Shown: piece after piece, positions 49,441-63,600 of the stretch | Numbering within the stretch: the stretch's first letter is position 1 | Layout: each line of letters starts with the position of its first letter | From: Serinus canaria | Lineage: Eukaryota > Chordata > Aves > Passeriformes > Fringillidae | Direction: 5' to 3' | Assembly: GCF_022539315.1 (NCBI RefSeq) | Contig: NC_066316.1 | Span: forward strand, 101,984,179 to 102,048,178 | DNA length: 64,000 nt | Notes under the pieces: generated by a model | Told to the model about the DNA's origin: nothing | Seen by the model: the letters and a program-made list of their open reading frames with translations, nothing else | Database searches by the model: none | Made by a program: the position numbers and the translations under genes

Positions 49441-51640
49441 AGCATTTTTCCTGTTTCAGTTCTTCAGTATAACCAATTATCTTTCATAAGGTTTTTAAAG
49501 GGGATAATTTAAAAAGATCTATGTAAACCAAACTGTATTTTATATCTGTCTTGCTGGGAGATGGAGTGGCAAATCAGTGTTTAATTGCATCAGTATTTCA
49601 CATGAGCCTGCTGACACTGTGACAATGGATTTGGCCTAGAAATATTTGTTGATTATCATATTTCTGGGCCATGTAACAAAATTAAAGTGTTCTCATGGGA
49701 GCCAGGGACACAGCTGATGAAAATAAATAGAAAACGAGTGTCACAAGTTGACAAACCATCAACTCTAGAAGAGGGGAAAAAATAATGAATAAATAGCATT
49801 CTGTTGAAATATTTATTGTAGGAAAATCTGTTACTTCATCCTTTTCTTGTACAGAGTTCAGTGAAGAGAAACAATCTTGTGCCATATATAAATATGCAAT
49901 GTATAAACAACAAATGGAGCTAGAACTCAGGGAATGTGGTCCTGAAGAGCAAAATACCAGGTTTCAAATTATCTTTAGGTCTAAGAAGTACTGAACAAAA
50001 TCTGTGTATCAAAATAAGTGTTTTACACACTGTAAAAATCAGTCTGGGTTGGAGGTGGAAATAGACATAAATTAATTTTCAGGAGATCACTTGAACCTCT
50101 GGGGATGAAATGCAGAGTCTGTCATTTAAAATCCAGGGTGTTCTCCAAGAGATCATTGGTCATTTAGCCACCCTCATCTCTGCCATTGAGCTTCAACACA
50201 GAATCAAGGGTTGGGAATAATTTTGTCTTCTGAAGGCTAGTTTGTTATTTAGGCTGCACTAGAGTCAATGGAAGGACAGAGGCAGTTCCATGGGATTGTT
50301 AATTTTGTCTGCCTTATGCAGAACCACCTTTGTTTCTTTAATGGCTGCTGGACCAAAGGAGAGTTCTCAAAGGAATTAATCTGACCATAAACCTTTATTT
50401 TTGAAATAGATTAATGATGCTATGGAAGCAGCATTCTCCTTTCACTATAGAGGGATTTTCATGTTTCATATCTGTTTTTTAGACTTAAACACCTTAGATG
50501 CAAAATAGATAAATTGCTTGAGGAATGTGAGCTCACCCCTCAACATGTTACATGCCAGCAATGCAGAAAATACTGAAGCACATGTAGAAAGGGACAGTTC
50601 AAATCATTGACAGGAGTCATTCTAGAGCTAATTTGGTTCAGTTTGGAGACCATTTTAGGTTCCCTTCTGCTGCTGGTTCTGTAGAATTAAGAAGCTTAGG
50701 TTGCAATCTGCACATTTCTGTGAGCACATGGATCTGTCAAATGCAGATTAAAACAGGTATTTTTTTAAGCAAAGATGGAGTGCTAAGCAGTTGGCTTTGG
50801 ATCCACATTAACACTTGGATCAATGCTTTTCAAAATAAGAGTTAATGAAAACAGATTTAGAAAATAAGAAATCCCAGTTCTATAAAGGTGGTGAAAGTTT
50901 TGCAGTTGACTTTTGCGGATCTATTATTTCACCCATCAAATGAAATTAAGAGTGGCCTATTTTACTGGTAATCATATGATGGTTAAATTGCTGGAATAAT
51001 CAATATGTAAAAGCAATCATAATTAAATATTGACTCTTACTTTTTTAGCCTCAGCCTCTATTACTTGTGTCAGGCCAGTTGGACATGTATTCAAAACTGT
51101 ACTTGGCTGGAAAGAAATGGTGCCACTTACTCCACTCCCAGATGATTTATAAACATCAATTTTCAGCAGGAAAAGGCTTTCCACTTTTGAAACCATGAGA
51201 ATTTCCATTATTGCATTTACATGTGCCTCAGCTGCTGCTAAGCAACAGGGCTGCTACCTGCCAAAGCCTGGAGTTAAATCCCAGATCTGTAAAGAGGATG
51301 GATAGAAACACAGATGTAAAATATACTTAAAATAACAAGTGAGGAATGTGGTTTTGGAAATATGTAGAAATGTGGAGGTATAAGAAGAATACAATTCCAT
51401 TCTAGAAATATGTGACTAAGGGTTATATAATGTGTTAGAGAAAGTTAAGAAAATCAGTCAATTTATTGTGTTTTGGTGATTTGTTCTTGAAAACACACTG
51501 TGGTCAGATTTGTTTTGCTTTGCCAAACCTTACCAAGAAGTGTTAGGTGTATATGCAATGCTGGATAATGGGGAGTAAGGAACGGGGAGAACATCACCAA
51601 GAAAATTTAATTTATTTTAAGGCATATAGTATTTCTAAAT
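49441..51640. other. Non-coding intron block
   Basis: Nothing gene-like or repeat-like was recognised beyond AT-rich composition. Confidence 0.5.
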
Positions 51641-51700
51641 CGTAGAATCATAGAATGGCCTGGGTTGGAAGGGATCTTAAAGATCATCTAGTTCCAACCA
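51641..51700 (-). mobile_element. CR1 3' tail, 60 bp (minus)
   Basis: CGTAGAATCATAGAATGGCC then TGGGTTGGAAGGGATCTTAA then AGATCATCTAGTTCCAACC is a near-consensus reverse complement of the last 60 bases of an avian CR1. It is an extreme 5' truncation with little divergence, suggesting a relatively late insertion. Confidence 0.93.
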
Positions 51701-51743
51701 AGTTTGATTCATCATATTGTGCATAGTGATTTTGCTTCTTCTT

Positions 51744-52415
51744 TTAGAGACAAATGTATTTATATTTGGATAAGAAATGAGTCAGTCTCAAGCACTTTTC
51801 AAAGGCTTGATTGGCTTTTTTTTCCATCAGTCTTTTTGGTGTCAGCTTTGGCTCAGCTGGGTGGGACTGTTTCTGAGAAATGGTTTGGGTGTTAGAAATG
51901 CTGTTGCAGTAAATGGCAGTAGCCTCTAAGGGTGCATGATCAGTAGTGTTGCACCAACACAAGGCATAAAGAAAATCTTTACCCTGCAAAATAGCCTGCA
52001 CTGGAGGAGGCAGTGCACAGGGAGAAGGGACCATGAGAGTAAATGTGAAGAGTGAAACAACACCCAGAGCCCCAGAAGTCACAGCCCAAATGCCATCAGC
52101 CTCATTGTCAAGCCTTGGGTAACAGCAGACAGACTCCAAGGAGATGTTGAAGGAGGAACCATCCTGCAGTGGGAAATGCTGCTTGCCACGAAACTGGAAT
52201 TGGTAACAGGCAGTCTGCATTTGTGCCTTGGTGGAGTGAAGAAAGAGGTCCCATGAAGGCTGCAGTTCAGCTGTCAGGACAGCTGAATGAATTCTGCAGC
52301 AGTGCTGGCATGGTGTTAGCAGCGGGAAGACAAATTTTGTAGGACAGAGGAAATTTCCAGTCAGCGAGTTCAGACTGTTTGGACAGTGAAAGTGACAGAT
52401 TTTCATTATGTTCAA
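51744..52415 (-). other. Unrecognised 223-codon ORF
   Basis: The longest open frame in the window. It encodes a protein with about 15 cysteines, one hydrophobic segment at roughly residues 111-129 (AVTSGALGVVSLFTFTLMV), and NxS/T sequons at N90 and N156. I recognise no family. It lies in a VSNL1 intron on the opposite strand, with no visible promoter or splice context. A chance open frame in a locally GC-richer stretch is quite possible. A decayed exon is the alternative. Confidence 0.15.
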
Positions 52416-54099
52416 GAGAAGCAGAAGTTCTTTATTCTCCTCTAAAATTTCTTCATATGTTTCCTTAGTTTTGAAGGCATTTTATAATTTCTTAAGGCAT
52501 TCCCTCCTCTAGAATAACACTATATGCCATTTAACTTTTTAAATTTTATTAATCTTTGTTAAAGCATGTAAGCGAAGTTTCCTAAAAAATGGTTACATTC
52601 TCCTGCACTGCAAGACAGAGTTTGATGACAATATAACACCATAAAATGTCATTTTAGCCAGGCAGTTTATGCAATAAATTCCTCATTCTTTAGTTCCCTT
52701 GGTTGTCTAGAAACCAACATATATACATGCAATCCCTTAGGAATACTGTTGTAAGAGACAAAGCATTTTCACATGTATTGCTTGTACTTTGGGACACACT
52801 GCTTTACTAAAAAAACTGTTGAAATGAGGCAGCAAAACTGTTGTGACATTTGGGGCAAAATGTTTAGACTGTGAAAAACATTGAAACTAAATTCTATGCA
52901 GAAATAAGAAAGATATACACTCATAGCTGTGCACAATAAGAGCAGAACAACTGGATTTTTAACATAATTCAAAAAATCAGGAATCTTTTATCTCTTTATA
53001 ATAAAACCAAATTGTATTTTTATGGAAAAAAGGCCAATGGTATGGAAAATGGACATACAAAAATTCAGATAGAAAAAATTCAGATTATATCAATGGTTCA
53101 GTCTGACAAATTTTTTTCTTTAGCACTCTGGTATCTCTGTCCAACTTAGCTATAATTCCCCTGTCTAGTATCACTAGTATGGAGTCTGAAATGTATCTGT
53201 TGCTATTTATGTATTTACAGTGTTCTGAGGAAGAGTCAACACTGAATTCTTTCCTAACCTCTTAGAGGTGTCTGATGGGGTAGGTGAACATCTGTGTAAA
53301 GACAATCTGATTAATACAAAGAATGTAGCAAAGACCAGACTGAAATTAGTGTCTCCTAGATTTCTTATAGAGAAGTTTTTGAAAAGACATAAAAATTCTC
53401 CCTAGAATCACCAAGAACAAGAATATTTCTACTGAGTGCAGAGGAACTTTGAGAAACAAGTGCACCTCAGATAACCCCAGACTTTCAGCTGCTCACTTTA
53501 ACATCCACACAGGGTCTTTAACTCTATTTTCTGGATTTCTGTGCCTCACAATACTTTTTTTTTTTTTACTATATTATGTTAATGCTGTTTTGAAAGGCAA
53601 TGTATCCTTAGTTTTAACTTTTTTTTCCCCCTAAGGATATGTTTAAAGCTGTAAGGAGAGGCAATGGCTATCTCATTTGAAAATCTTACTGCTGTTCTCA
53701 GAGCAGTAATTGCTATCTCATAGAGCAGGGCTACCTTTCCTTTTCTCATATGTGTTATGATTCATAAAGGAGGATCATATTACTTCTTGAATGGCAGCCC
53801 CTGAAGGTGTCAACCTGAAGTGCTTGGAATAAAGAGATTGTGTCATCAGCACCAGTGGAGAAAAACCGTGAGAAAAAAATAAATCTCTTTAATATTTTGA
53901 TTATTCCTCATGCTAGCACTTCCAAGGAATGTTCTCACCGGCACCCACATGTTTTAACTTAACTGAAGGAATTTGAGCTAATGTACCCAGGGAGAAGTTG
54001 AAATACAAGTTGAAATAGGATCATGGGTCAGAAATAAAATAGTTGTAAGAAAAAAAAAAAAAAAAACTCCACCAAAAATAAGAGCCAAAAAAGGTCATG
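52416..54099. other. Non-coding intron block
   Basis: AT-rich. T run at 53555-53567 and a 17-base A run at 54050-54066 just before a CR1 tail. Nothing else was recognised. Confidence 0.5.
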
Positions 54100-54211
54100 T
54101 AGACATGGTGCTTAGAGAAGTGATTCAGTCATGGTCTTGCAGAGTCAAGTTAACAGTTGGACTTGATGATCTTAAGGGTTTCTCCCAACCTAAATGATTC
54201 TATGATTCCAT
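54100..54211 (+). mobile_element. CR1 3' tail (plus), about 110 bp
   Basis: AGACATGGTGCTTAGAGAAG, then GTTGGACTTGATGATCTTAA, then CCAACCTAAATGATTCTATG with a final ATTCC. This is the CR1 3' UTR and tail in + orientation, strongly 5'-truncated. Confidence 0.93.
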
Positions 54212-57200
54212 AAAAACCACATCTGCATGACATCAATCAAGGCAACAACTCATCATTCTTTCCAGAAGTACTGTTGGAATGGAGGAACTGTGTCCTTGGG
54301 TTAACCTTCCAAGAGAATGAGTCTGTTAATGCCCCTGATTTTGGATGAGAGCAGAGCCTCTCTTGAACCTGCTCTGACAGTGGGAAGTTGTGTTTGCCAG
54401 TGGCTGTGCTGGCAGAATTTGAGCTCACCATGACCCCACTTGGGACTCCTCAGAGGACAGGAGTAATGTTGTCACTCTTGAACCAGCAGCTTTTGAAGCT
54501 GGGACCATAGGGCAGATCCAGAAAGAGCAGGCAGCCTTAATTCCTATCCTCTTCCAGCTGCCACCCAAAAGTGTCTTTGCAAATTGCTCCTCTGTGTTGG
54601 AGGAGTGAGGAACAGTGCTGTGAAGCTGGCAATGCTATTTTACCTACAGAGGAAATAGAAGCAACCTCCTGCTGAAATTGTCCACTGGTGAAATGGGAGC
54701 CATCTACAACTCCCAGGAGAAGTCAGAGTCAGATGGACAGTTCTGGTAACAGACAGGTTGGAGTCCAAGAGCTGAGGTGGTTTCAGATGCCAAAACAGTC
54801 TTGAATTCCTCTGGAGAAGCAACCATCACTAAATTAAGAAGTAATAAATGATTGTCTGGTCTTGTGAGGCAGTTTTTCAACTCTTAAAGGATGGCCTCCT
54901 CTCATTGGCCTGGTCTTTAAAAGATATCTTCCTCTTGCATATAAGAGAATATTTCTGGCAAGAAGGCTTACTGATGTCAGCCATCCCTCCACCATGTGCA
55001 GCCAAGAACATGGAGTTGATATTTTCCCTTCCACTGCTAGTGGAGGGCTCAACACACTGTGTGTAATTAATAACTTGTGTGAGCAGTGGCTATTCTGCAT
55101 GGTAAGCCTTACTTTTTACAAATCAGAGTCCAGTTTATTACAGCATCTGTGCTTGGGTTTGATCTTTTTCTCTCTGTGCCAGCATGAGAGAAGATCATTC
55201 TTTGTCTCCCTTTGCCAAGATAAAAGGACCCAGGATGGATGATAAGATAAGAAGGTCTAGGAGTTAAGCATCCCTCTGTTATACTCAGAATTCAGAAGTC
55301 AAATCCAGGTGCTGACAGTCTGTCTCAAAGTAATGAAGCACTTCCACAGCAAGAGCTGTGAATTGCTCTAGTGGGCTAATGTGGGAAAAGGAGCATGAAC
55401 AGCCTGTATAGATGAAGAGCACTTTTGGGAAAAATTTGTGCAAACAGCATGTCCACAGGATATCCTGGGTGGACCAGCATAATGGAGATGTTAAAGAAAC
55501 AAAAACTGTACAAATAAGCTAACTGGATGGTTTCAAGGGGAAATATATTTTCATTTTTTCTTCACACAAGGTGTATTTCTAGATGCCTGCTCAATGTGGG
55601 GGTCAGCTTAATTACCTGAGCCAATGTTTTCAGGGAAGAGCTGATTTTCCAATGAAAAATTTGCAGGGGAGGAGGTTTAGATCTAGCAGTACTTCCAGGA
55701 ATTATGGGATTCGTGACAACTGTGTCTGTCAGTTTTTGATTCCAAGAGTGAAGAACCCTTCCTGGAGCAGGGCACCACAGCAAAATCAAACCTTTCCATA
55801 AAAGCAGTGGTTTTGTTTCCTCTAGAGCACATAAAGTAGTGCCTTGAAGTATTCTGGGGGTTCAGATGCAATTTACCACCACTGGAAATTCTTACTTCAG
55901 CGTGGTTTTCTGAGCTGCCATTGAGGTCCCCTTGACACCCGGCATTCAGGTGGGTTTGTCAGTCTCCCTCAGCCTCTTCTCTGTGATGCTGAGCAAAGGC
56001 AACAGGGCTGGGCTGGGCTGGGTCAGAGCTGCTGGCCAAGGCCACTGGCTGGGGCTAGAGCTGGTCTGTCATATCAGCCTGGGCAATATTTGCTGTCTCC
56101 TTTCTTAAGAAAATGCAGATGATGGGATTGAGCTGTGTGCATGCCGGCAGCCTTCTGGTGTATCAGACAGTTCCCATGGGCTCTCAGCTGTGAGACACAA
56201 TGATGAGTTTCTCTGAGCCTGATGCTCAAGAGGTTATCTTCCCCCTGTTAGCAAGCTTAATAACTTGTTCAATACCGTACTTAATAATGAAAGTAAATTA
56301 TTAACGATTTCAATAAAGTATTTGATATTAACCAATTAAGATTATGAAGCCGACAGAAGCAATCAAGTACTTGTTTCTCTCCCATTCTATTAATAATTTA
56401 AAACAAGATAAAATGTATTACATTATTTTTGTCTTATCATTATGATTTTAAATTTATTGCTTAAACCATAGTAGGTTATGATTATGCCTTACATACAGAT
56501 CTTGATAATCCTTCATGTCTATTTTAAATTTGTAATTCAAGGCTTCAGGTATGCCCTGCAGATTATTTTCATGGCTTTTGAGTTGTGACATATCCTGTAA
56601 CTCTCCAGTGATGTGATACAGGGATTATGTGTGGAAGAGGTCTTCATTAATAAAGGCAGTAGCTTCTATAATATAACTGCTTTTGCTCAAATTTCTGCAT
56701 GTTTTAGAAGACTTGTTAGATTGACTTTTATTTGGGATTCATGTCTGATTTCTGAGGAATGACCACTTCAGTGCCTCAGACAGCATTGTGCATGTTCAGT
56801 GCTTCCAGTCATGAAGCAACAGATGAAGTCCGGTGACTTCCCTCCTCATATTCCTCACTGGTGATATCTTGAGCATCACTCACTTCACTACTTGATGAAC
56901 TGTATAGCTTGCATTAGAAAATAACTGCTTATAAAAGCAGTACAATTAGGGCATAAATAGAGATAATATTGGCTGGTAATATCAATAATCAATGATCAAT
57001 AATCACCAGAAACTGTGAGCTTGCTATATGACTTTTGTTGTGTGACAGCTGAGTTTAATAGGTGCTTCACTACAACACCTCAGTTTTTATTAGCAGAGAA
57101 TAATCCTTATTCTTTGCACTGACAGCCAACTCTGTTAGTATCCATGTAAATTCAAGTGGTTGAAAGATTGTGATGAAGGAGACTGGACTGTTTATTACAT

Positions 57201-57514
57201 CACTTGCCCATTACTGTCACATCACAAGTGTACTTCCCTCTTGGTCAAACTACCCAAATGATCTTTTCTCAGGTTAGATCACTGAAATAATCTTCTTTGT
57301 TTCTAATCTGGGATGATAAGCTTTAAATGAGGTTTGGAGGGATAGGGCTTTCCATTTGCCTTCTGTTACCAGCTACTGGTGATTGTATTGGAATTAAAAG
57401 TCTCTTGACTTAAGCTGTTAATGCCATAAATGATTGATTTATTATCACTCTTTGGAAATGAGTTTATCATGGGAGGGAACTGAGATCTCTGTGTTGTACA
57501 GTGAAGGGGACAGG
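54212..57514. other. Non-coding intron block with an AT-rich, ATTA-dense stretch
   Basis: No exon was recognised. 56240-56480 is unusually dense in TAAT/ATTA words and may be a regulatory element. A short GGCTG repeat lies at 56007-56022. Confidence 0.45.
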
Positions 57515-57605
57515 TTCTCAGTTAAAAAAAACCAAAACAAAACCAAAAAATCAACAACAAAACAAACAAAACAAAAAAACCCCAAAACAATACAAAAATC
57601 CCAAC
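57515..57605. repeat. A/C-only low-complexity tract
   Basis: About 90 bases composed almost entirely of A and C on the + strand (CAAAACAAAACC, CAACAACAAAAC, AAAAAAACCCC words). It mirrors the T/G tract at 33482-33640 in the opposite orientation. Confidence 0.92.
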
Positions 57606-60600
57606 CTAAAATAAAGCCTACAGAGGAAGGAGGAAGGATACCAAGTCGGTGCAGGCAGCAGAACCGTCGGCTGCTGATCCAAGTGGTGGCACAGGAGCAG
57701 AGGTCCCAGCTGCTCCCTCTGGGAAGGTTTTCCTCCCTCCCTGTTCCCTCAGTATTCCCCTGGTTGACTGTGCAGGACTGATTTCAATATTCCCATTAAC
57801 ACCTAGAATGCCAGGTTGCTGTTTCAGATGACGTTGGGGAGAGGATTTTTGAGGAAGATAAGTTGTTTTCAGAAAAAAAACCTCTTCAGCATGGAGGAGC
57901 TCTTGACTGCACAGCCTCCCTCTGCTCTGGATGCTCTGGGGATGTGGTTTGCAGGATGAGCTGTGTAATCTGGGTCCATATCAGCAGCACAAGTCAGAAC
58001 TGGGCTGCCAACTGTAGCACCTTTTAAAATGAAGAGCTTTTAAAATGCAAAATGCAAGAAATTTATGTAGAGGAGACTCTAGATTAAAGTATACTTGAAG
58101 AAGTAGTTCTACTTAATGCTGAAAAAGCCTTTGGGATACAATCCCATTTCATCCAACCTGTTTGCAAATTAATTATGCTAAGCAGGCTTTTTAATTACAT
58201 TGCTTGAAGGAAGAGCAGCAGAACATGTAAATTCCATAAGAGAGGAAGCAAAAAGGTTTCCACTGCCAATTATGGAGCTAAATTCGACAAAGGCAGCTGA
58301 ACCATGACGGGGCAGAGTGTGATTATTTTAAATGAAATCTAGAGAAACTCCCAAATTTTTGTTTTTGTCAACGTCCTGCAGTGCTCAGATGTCTCACACT
58401 GGGCATGACATTTTTCCCCAAGTTTTAAGACTTCCCATTATGCAGCTTTTGACAGTAATACAACAGCCTGTAGCAAGTTAAAGCACTTGCTTCTTGCTTG
58501 GAGTGGAGTCCAGGATAATGTTCGACTTAGAGCACAGTGGAGTTTCCACAGTTTCCACGGTGTGCCCAAGTGTTTCTTGTGGAAAGCCAGCCAAGAGTTG
58601 CCATGTCCCCTGCGTGTGGCATCCACCACCACCATCTAGTGGTGGTTACCTCCCAGCCTGATGGACAGCTGCTTGGAGTGTACTATGCAGAATTATCCTG
58701 GAAACTGGGGAAATTCTCACCTGGGGCCATTCTGCATTTTCAATTCATTTCTGCATCATTTATTTGTTTACTTAGTGAAAACATTCCAAAAAAAAAAAAA
58801 TCTGTTGGGAAGTCTGTCCCTGTATAACAGCTGGAGAGGCCACGTGAATGATCAGTATAGAATGAAAAATGCAATATGAAAGATCACTGGTATTTAAAGA
58901 TATTGCTGAATGCAAAATACTTGCAAATGTGACTCTTGAATGTCATGTACACAGTTCCAAAAGCAAGTGGAGGTGTTTTAAAAGGAAAATACTTTTTAAA
59001 AATCCAAACAAAACCCATTACTCCCTTTTTGGCATGTTTCTTATTCTGAGCAGTTTAAACAACATTGGTAGTAGTGAAGAAGTATTTAAACCCATCATTT
59101 TAACTCTATACTATCCTTTTTAGACACATATTTGATTTTTCATTTTCACAAACAAATAACCTTCAGACAATCTATCTATGACACATAAAAGTATTGTGCT
59201 TTACATAATAGCATCAAGTGCACACTGGTCAAGGCAGAACCCAAAATACCCATGCAAAATGTCCATAAAATGCTTCCAGAGTCACTCCAGCTTACAAAAG
59301 ATTGTGTTCAACTTACTTTACTTTGTCATGTTGGAGTCCAAACCCCGTATGCATTGGGCACCTCCACAGACCACCACCTGAGAATTCATCCTACCTATTC
59401 CAAACATCCTCCTAGTTTAAGAAGAACAATCTCCTGTTGGAGGTGACTGCTTCTCTTCGTTCACTATAGAGGGAAGCTTGATAAGTAGCAAGATGGAATA
59501 CCTGAGTTTGGAACAGATAAAGTCAGATAAATTTTGTCCAAAAAACAAAGGCACAGTTATTCGAGAAAAAGAAAAGAAAAAATCACCATTGCTCTTATGA
59601 ATCAAAACTGAATTTTTAAACCTGGTCTTTATTAAAAAAATAAAGAAAAAAAAACCCCAAAAAATACCTAAACAATAATTTTTTTTAGTAAAGCACAGAA
59701 ATTAGAGCTTTCTCGTCTGATATGCAATTGGGAGGGTTTGTCTTGCAAGCTGTAAAATAATCTCTTCTGTCATTTCCTGAGGTGAATGTCAGGTATGTCA
59801 CACGGGCTTTGGAAATCCAGGCCTTTCTCCTATTGTAAAGAAAAGGCTTTGAAAAGGCAGCAGTGAGGAATTCTGCTTACTCATCATTTATGTGTGGACC
59901 CTTTATTCCAATCACGTGAATTCCAGCTTTAACCTCTCTCCACACTGTACTTCTCAATTGGCAAGTTGCTGAGACCCTGGAGAGGGACCCTGGGCTGGGT
60001 CAGTGGTACATGGCCAGGCTCTTTCTGCAGCCCTGGTGCCCCCTCTGACCCCTCGTGAGACAGAGTGGGACCAGCAGTGCACATCTTAAATTCTCACTGC
60101 ACCAAGATGTGCAAACCAGCTCCACATGGGCAAAGGCCCATGCTAAGGTCATCTTCTGCACTGTCAGCCTCTAGTCTTGTTCAGAGCACCTTTTTTCTTC
60201 TCAGTCTCTTTTCTGAGGCCATGGTCTGCTCTCTGCCTTCCTTCCCTGGTTCCCTGTGTCTGCCCTTGCATCTGCTGGTCCTGTTGGAAGGAGCAGGGAG
60301 CAGCCCTGGGCCAGGGTGCACTGGGGTTGTACTGGCACTTCATTGGAACCACCAGCTGGGGAGGTGGCCCTTGCTCTGAGTTCAAGGCAGGAGAATTACC
60401 TCAGCTCTCTTTGAACTGTTTTTTGCTCTCTTTATCCTCTGTTCACCCACAAAGATTTATTAGCCTTGAGATATATCAGGTTGACAGTAATAGGAAATGA
60501 AGCTTTTTGGTAAGGGGGTAGAGATCATCTGTCAAAGCCCAGTCAGTCCTTGACCTTCCTGCTTAGACTTTTCTCAGCATTGCAGTTCTGTTGGTATGTT

Positions 60601-63600
60601 ATATTTTGCAGATACCATTAGCAATTAAGCAAAGACCACCATCTCATTCTACATGGCTGCCAGGCAGCTGTCAGATATTAATGACTGGAGTTTGCTATGA
60701 GCAGAGCTGGATTAAAAGGGGTGACCTACATGTGAAAGACTTTGTATCTCATTTCCTCAAGCTATTCACCCCTAGACTTCTTTGAAATGTAATGCTCTTT
60801 CCTGGCTTGCTCTTGATTAATCCCGTTTACTGGTGTCTGCCTGCTTTAGTCAGTGAAATGTCTGGGATCGATATTTCATGGTCCTCTTTCTTGGATCACA
60901 TACAGTTTTACCCATCCTAATTTTTATTCACTCTGGTTGACCTTAAGAGATCTAGAAACTGGATAATAAACCAGGAGTAAGAAGATCAAAGCTTTCTCCA
61001 TCTAGGTCACTTCTAATAATCCAGGGGTGGTCATTAGAGCATATGCTTAGCAGCCGATGTAAATTCTTTCAATCCCTTTCCTTGTGGTCACAAAATAAAA
61101 TGTGTCTGTTTGATTGGCATTTTTTTAGACTTCAGAGGGAGTTTGACTAATTAAGAACAAATCTGTGAGCAAGGCATCTATTCAGGATTTGACCCTGGTT
61201 TAGTAAGCTGCTTGACTGCTATTGTTTCTGTAAGATGGGAACCAAATGAAGAATCCAGTGATGAAAAATTAAGATGCTCCAGGCTGTCAGTACAGTTTAG
61301 ACCTGCCTTGCCATGTGCTTCCATTCAGGGGGAAGATAGCTGGTGTGGGGGTCCTACAGAAAGCCTGCAGCTGCTGCATGTTTCCAGAGAACACTGAAGA
61401 AATAAAGGTTCTAGGCAGAGATCCAAAGCAGGGATGTTGCCAGGGTTCAGCCTGCGTTTCAATCCACTAGCATACAAATTTTCCAGACAGACTGGTTCAG
61501 CAATTGAGGTGGTTCCACCCCAGCTCCTGGACAAAGTGTGTGACACATGACACATACACGTGTGAGAGGCAGCCCTCTGTGCTGCATCGCTGCTGCCAGA
61601 CACCAGATGCCGTGAAGGAACAGAGAAATGCTTTGAATTTTGTCATGCATGCTTTTGGAAGGAGAGTGATGTTATTAGCAGCAAGATTGTCTCCTGAAAT
61701 GGAAATACATAATTCAGTTTGTGGTTCAGTTAGTTCTATTAAAACTTTGTCTTTATTTCTGCTGTCAAAATATATTTAGAACAAAACCTTCAAGTTGAAG
61801 GCAGGAAAGATTAAATTGCTTTTATCTTTTCAAGTTAAACTGAAAAGAGATGATGGTGGCAGGGGCTTTTGAAGGTACAGCAGTGCTGTAGCCTCCTTGC
61901 ATCAGCTCTCCAGGCAGGAAGGACATGCCCACAGGATTTTGATGCAAGCAACATCATGGGGCGACCTTCCTTCCAGTGTCATAAATGTTTCCAGTGAAAA
62001 TGGTCACTATCTGCAGCGCCCCAAAGCTCTGCCAATTCCCTGAAGCTTCTTGGGATGCTGCCTAGCTTTTAGCAGCCCAGAAGTGTTGAGCAGCATCAGA
62101 TGCTGAGACGATATGAAACTGGCCCCCCACTGTGGGAGCTCCTGGAAGATCCTTCACACTTCATACTCTGCCTCACCTTTGGACAATCTTTAAGTAAAGC
62201 TGAAAACCTGGCATTAAACAGTGCCATGGAAAGCAAGGAATGGCACAGTATTCAAATGTAAGTGGCTGGGACTTGTTCAGAAACATAACAGAGACATAAA
62301 AGCCTCGTCTTAGCTCATTAGTTGGCTTTGGCATTTGTTACTAATGCCTAGAACCAAAACCCAATCTTTCCATGGAGAATTTGGAAGAAGATCAGATTCA
62401 TGATCCAAAGTATTTGGAAACCAAGATCTCACCTGCTTTACATGGAAACTGTAATTCCTGGGCTTTTCAGAGCAGCCAGAAATTTGCCTTCCCTCTCAGT
62501 AGAGTGCTATTTGCTTTCATGGCTGGAGAGCTGCAGATGATTCAGATGTGATAATTGTTTCCAGTATCCAAATTCAAAAAATGCTGTTTCTTGTACTTGT
62601 GTTTGGACTTCTCAGTAATCTTCCAGGGGAGAGTTACGTGCTTCCACACCACGCAGTGTGAATGGCAGGTGGCTCCTCCCAAAGTCTGTGTGTTGTGTAA
62701 GTGATGTCTGTGTGTTGTATAACTGATTTGCACTGAAACCATCAGCTTTGCACCTTCTGGCAGCAGTCCTGGGCATTTTGTTCATGTGCTGTTTGACTGC
62801 AGTGCATGGGCAGCCACCCTGGTGCTCCTGGTATGTGTTATACAGGCTCTGCCTCACTGGGGGCTCAGCCTGCACATGCAGGATGATCCTTTATCTGGGA
62901 ATTTGAGTTTTCCTAATAGCTACCTTAATTCCATGCTGTTTTCACCTGATAGTCCCAAGCAGATGGAGCCAAAAAATAATAAAGTGATAGGTCAGGTATA
63001 AAAGCTGGTAGATTGCTTATTTATGTGTGATCCCATGAGCTCATTTGTTTTGTTGCTTGGCTTTGCAGGTTCTCTGGTGTCCACCCATGTGCGTAGGCTG
63101 TGGGATTAGATTGATGCCAGCACAGCACTTTGGGATCACTCAGAGTTCTGTAGGTGTGAAAACAGCTCTTTTTTCAATTGAAAACCTGTTATTAAGCACA
63201 CATCTTACAAATTGGCATAGCTGGCTACATCCACAGATTGTTGTCTCTCCTGAGACAATGGGAATGTTGATATCTGTCAGGGGAAAAGCACAAACTGGTT
63301 TGCTGTGACTAGAAAATGTACATTGCCCTCTTGTGAAAACACAGCTCTGCTGCAAGAGAAACAGCCAAGGATGCATTTCAGCTGAAAAGTCAACATATTC
63401 TGCCACTCTATAATTATATCTCAGGTTAGTTGTTGCTTTAGACTGACATCTCAGTGTGCTCACAGGACAACACAACCAGATCTTTTCTATTTATGTACAC
63501 AGGGTAGGGGAAAAAAGCAGCTTTTTTTCCCCTTGGCTCTGCAGTCATCATGGATTTTAGTCTCATCATGAGCATGCTGAACTGTGCTGTCATTGTATTG

